The notes under the pieces: generated by a model
What the model was told of the DNA's origin: nothing
The model's database searches: none
What the model saw: only the letters and a program-made list of their open reading frames with translations
In this document: piece after piece, positions 6,781 through 8,747 of the stretch
Numbering within the stretch: the stretch's first letter is position 1
Layout: the number at the start of each line of letters is the position of its first letter
Program-made: the position numbers and the translations under genes
NCBI GenBank assembly: GCA_019689515.1
Contig: JADGHI010000131.1
Coordinates: 1-8,747 of the forward strand
Length of the DNA stretch: 8,747 nucleotides
DNA from: Acetobacteraceae bacterium
Lineage (GTDB): Bacteria > Pseudomonadota > Alphaproteobacteria > Acetobacterales > Acetobacteraceae
Reading direction: 5' to 3'

Positions 6781-6810
6781 TTGACGGCCACCAATTTGTG
6801 ACCTCAAAAT
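6781..6810 (+). promoter_or_regulatory. Predicted promoter of the PLP lyase gene
   Basis: TTGACG (6781-6786) matches the -35 consensus at 5 of 6. CAAAAT (6805-6810) after 18 nt is a passable -10. The start codon at 6836 follows 26 nt later. The 15-bp operator fills most of the spacer and touches the -10, the same logic as at the divergent binding-protein promoter. The -10 is weaker than at the other site. Confidence 0.45.
6794..6808. promoter_or_regulatory. Probable GntR operator, copy 2 (in front of the PLP lyase gene)
   Basis: ATTTGTGACCTCAAA is identical over 15 bp to the reverse complement of 5932-5946. It lies 28-42 nt before the PLP gene start and about 100 nt before the regulator's own start on the other strand, so it may serve both directions. 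Two perfect copies of a 15-mer, both in short promoter gaps flanking a GntR gene, are unlikely by chance. Confidence 0.65.
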
Positions 6811-6835
6811 CTGCACGCAACCGGGAGCTCGGCGA

Positions 6836-8080
6836 ATGCGCCTGAAGAACGGACGTGCATGGCCGGAACTGCGTCAGGAGATGCTGGCCCTGAAGGAGCT
6901 GGACTTCGACTGGCGACGCGGGCGCCTGCCGTCATACATCTACTATCGTGATGACGCCCTGCTCGCACTTCAGCAGGAGGCCTACGGGCTATTCATGATC
7001 GAGAACGCGCTCGGGAAGGCGCGGGCGTTCCCGAGCCTTCTCAAGATGGAGCGTGACGTCATTGCAATGGCCCTCGATCTGCTGGGCGGCGACGAGGCGA
7101 GCGACGGGATCTTCACCTCCGGCGGCACCGAGAGCCTCATCCTCGCGGTAAAGGCGGCGCGTGACTGGGCACGCGCGGAGGGCAGGTTCCGCGAGCCATT
7201 TCGGGTGCTCGCCTCGGAAACGGCGCATCCCGCGTTCAGTCGCGCCGGCCATCTCCTGAACGTCGAGGTGCACCGCCTTCCCATGCGGAGTCAGGACTTC
7301 CGCGCAGATGTCGCGGCGTTCGCGGACGCGATCGATGATCACACGATCATGCTCGTCGGCTCCGCCCCCCACTACCCGAACGGTGTCTTCGACCCGATAG
7401 GGGAGTTGGGCGCGCTCGCGAATGATCGAGGCCTCTGGCTGCACGTCGATGCATGTGTGGGTGGTTTCCTGGCGCCGTTCGCGCGCTTGAACGGATCGCC
7501 CGTACCCGCGTTCGATCTCAGCGTGCCTGGCGTCTCGAGCCTCTCGGCTGACATCCACAAGTACGGCTTTGCAGCAAAGGGAGCATCGCTCCTGCTGTTC
7601 CGCCACGGCGAACGGAAGCGCTATGGCGGGTTTTCGTTCGATTGGGTCAAGGGCACATACGCTACGGACGGCCTCTTGGGTACCCGACCGGGTGGGGCGA
7701 TCGCATGCGCATGGGCCGTCATGAACCACCTGGGCTTGGACGGCTATCGAGCATTGGCGGCAACAACCCTCCAGACCACCGAGGCCTTCACGACCGGAAT
7801 CGATCGTATTCCGGGACTGCGCGTCGTCCGGCCCTACGATCTTTGCATTTTCACCTACGGAAGCGAAGACCCGGACCTCGACATCAATGCAGTCGCGGAT
7901 GCGATGTCGCGGCGGGGATGGTTTGTTGCCCGTGGCTTGAAGCCGATCCCGTCGATCCAGATTGCTGTCAATCCCGTGCATGCTCCGATTGTGGACGAGT
8001 ATCTGAGCGACCTGTCGGCAAGCGTTGACGAGGTTCGCGCCGGCAAGCTGGTCGGCACCTTCGACGCACGGACATACTGA
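6836..8080 (+). CDS. PLP-dependent decarboxylase/lyase, sphingosine-1-phosphate lyase-like
   Basis: Predicted cytoplasmic pyridoxal-phosphate enzyme of 414 residues, fold type I, close to the group II decarboxylase and sphingosine-1-phosphate lyase branch. Signatures in order are FTSGGTESLILAVKAARD (93-110, cofactor phosphate binding), H131 (ETAHPAF, ring stacking), HVDACVGGF (203-211, with D205 contacting the pyridine nitrogen) and SADIHKYGFAAKG (237-249). K242 is the Schiff-base lysine. The second lysine, K248, is also typical of the lyase branch. The substrate is unknown: carbon-carbon cleavage of a phosphorylated amino alcohol or decarboxylation of an amino acid are both possible. The start has GGGAG 8 nt upstream. 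The gene is divergent from the GntR regulator and shares an operator with the binding-protein promoter, so it probably acts on the same nutrient. No membrane segment or signal peptide is seen, unlike eukaryotic S1P lyase. Confidence 0.88.
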   Translation: MRLKNGRAWPELRQEMLALKELDFDWRRGRLPSYIYYRDDALLALQQEAYGLFMIENALGKARAFPSLLKMERDVIAMALDLLGGDEASDGIFTSGGTESLILAVKAARDWARAEGRFREPFRVLASETAHPAFSRAGHLLNVEVHRLPMRSQDFRADVAAFADAIDDHTIMLVGSAPHYPNGVFDPIGELGALANDRGLWLHVDACVGGFLAPFARLNGSPVPAFDLSVPGVSSLSADIHKYGFAAKGASLLLFRHGERKRYGGFSFDWVKGTYATDGLLGTRPGGAIACAWAVMNHLGLDGYRALAATTLQTTEAFTTGIDRIPGLRVVRPYDLCIFTYGSEDPDLDINAVADAMSRRGWFVARGLKPIPSIQIAVNPVHAPIVDEYLSDLSASVDEVRAGKLVGTFDARTY

Positions 8081-8316
8081 ACGGCGCCCGAGCGGCAGCA
8101 TTCGCTCGAAGCGCCCACCGGCGGTTCAGGGCCCGGACCGGCGAGCCTTGACGCATGTGTGCCGGCGCCGCGCGGTACGATGCCGCCGGGACGAGCGACC
8201 CTCAGCGGGCCGCACCGCCGGCGACCGTCGTCCCCGCCCCGCCGCAGGACGGGCGCCTGCGCAGGCTTGCGCGCACCGCCCATGCCGCGGTCGCGGGCGC
8301 CGCGTCGGCCCGCCTG
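8081..8316. other. Intergenic interval between convergent genes
   Basis: These 236 bases lie between the ends of the PLP gene and the Bug-family gene. They hold the hairpin at 8083-8115 and a 12-bp palindrome GCCTGCGCAGGC at 8255-8266. I found no convincing gene. Base composition returns to very high GC within this interval. Confidence 0.6.
8083..8115 (+). terminator. Long hairpin after the PLP lyase gene, possible terminator
   Basis: The outer arms GGCGC (8083-8087) and GCGCC (8111-8115) enclose an inner perfect stem CGAGCG/CGCTCG (8089-8094 with 8103-8108) and an 8-nt loop. That makes 11 pairs with a small internal bulge. It starts 3 nt after the stop codon. There is no T-tract, so the terminator role rests on position and stem strength. 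Confidence 0.45.
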
Positions 8317-8747
8317 CTACCGGGCCGCGGCGATGCCGGCCCGGCGCGCCACCGCGGTCCAGCGTTCGACCTCGGCGCGGACCTTCGCGGCGAAGTCGGC
8401 GGGCGCCATCGGCGCCGGCATCGCGCCGGCCGAGGCCAGCACGCGGCGGTAGGCGGGCTGCGCCAGGGCGCGCTCCACCGCCTCGTTCAGCCGGGCCACG
8501 ACGGGCCCGGGCAGCCGCGCCGGGCCGAACAGGCCCCACCACACCCCGGTGACGTAGTCGACGCCGGCGCTCTCGCGCACCGTCGGCACCTCCGGCATCG
8601 CCGGGTCGCGCCGCTCGGCCGCCGTCGCCAGCAGGCGCAGCTGGCCCGCCTCGATCAGCGCGCGCGCCGAGGCGACGGTGGTCACCACCAGCTCGATGCG
8701 GTCGGCGGCGGCGTCCAGCATCGCGTCCCGCATGCCGCGGTAGGCCA
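8317..8747 (-). CDS. Bug/TctC-family solute-binding protein, C-terminal part (cut by window edge)
   Basis: C-terminal portion (about 142 residues of a usual 320) of a tripartite tricarboxylate transporter-type periplasmic receptor. The frame stays open to the right edge, so the ATG at 8733 is internal. Family features in order are AYRGMRDAMLDA at the edge (normally YKG..PA..DLL), then GQLRLLATAAERRDP, MPEVPTVRES, WWGLFGPARLPGPVVARLN and ALAQPAYRRVLASAGAMPAP, ending PADFAAKVRAEVERW. The signal peptide and first lobe lie outside the window. Bug proteins are often present in many copies without their membrane partners and bind varied carboxylates; the ligand here is unknown. GC content is very high, like region 1 and unlike the adjacent four-gene locus. 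It converges on the PLP lyase gene and is probably unrelated to it. Confidence 0.92.
   Translation of the reverse strand, partial: AYRGMRDAMLDAAADRIELVVTTVASARALIEAGQLRLLATAAERRDPAMPEVPTVRESAGVDYVTGVWWGLFGPARLPGPVVARLNEAVERALAQPAYRRVLASAGAMPAPMAPADFAAKVRAEVERWTAVARRAGIAAAR

Noticed and set aside
6989..8101. Minus-strand open frame of 370 codons
   Set aside because: It lies opposite the PLP lyase gene, which has clear motifs and a ribosome site. The antisense translation shows no domain.
8255..8266. 12-bp palindrome GCCTGCGCAGGC
   Set aside because: Perfect GC-only palindromes of this size are expected by chance in DNA of about 80% GC. There is no T-run and no second copy in a meaningful position.
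8126..8542. Minus-strand open frame of 138 codons rich in Arg, Gly and Pro
   Set aside because: It overlaps the Bug-family gene in another frame and has the low-complexity makeup of out-of-frame high-GC DNA.
1..8747. tRNA, rRNA, CRISPR array, insertion sequence or integrase
   Set aside because: I looked for these because of the island-like composition. I saw no array of spaced repeats, no transposase or integrase motif and no tRNA-like fold.

Overview
The window is very GC-rich and tightly packed, with short operon overlaps, Tat-like signal peptides and a Bug/TctC-type solute-binding protein. This suggests an alphaproteobacterium, possibly of the Acetobacteraceae (Roseomonas type). That assignment is inferred from style and gene content, not from a marker gene.

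Region 1 (1-2209) is an envelope-sensing module. Reading leftward on the minus strand, a small PepSY-domain protein, an OmpR/PhoB-type response regulator and a membrane histidine kinase form one operon. The kinase is cut by the left window edge. Its GTG start shares bases with the regulator's stop codon. Diverging from this operon is a second small secreted PepSY protein on the plus strand. The gap between them holds two CTGACA copies 11 bp apart plus an inverted copy, a plausible site for the response regulator.

Region 2 (2210-2772) has no intact gene. It holds a hairpin, a signal-peptide-like reading frame with no usable start, and a short remnant of a P-type metal ATPase (GDGVNDAPAL motif) that appears frameshifted.

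Region 3 (2773-8080) has visibly lower GC than both sides (hand-counted lines: about 63% against 80-83%). It is a four-gene locus: an M81/MlrC-type metallopeptidase, a family 5 (peptide/nickel type) ABC substrate-binding protein and a GntR/FCD regulator on the minus strand, and divergently a PLP-dependent decarboxylase/lyase resembling sphingosine-1-phosphate lyase. The same 15-bp sequence lies in front of both the binding-protein gene and the PLP gene, in opposite orientation, inside recognisable promoters. It is the probable operator of the GntR protein. The locus looks like a regulated uptake and breakdown unit for a peptide-like or amino compound, but no permease or ATPase gene is present here.

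Region 4 (8081-8747) returns to very high GC. It has a possible terminator hairpin and the C-terminal part of a Bug/TctC-family binding protein that runs off the right edge on the minus strand.
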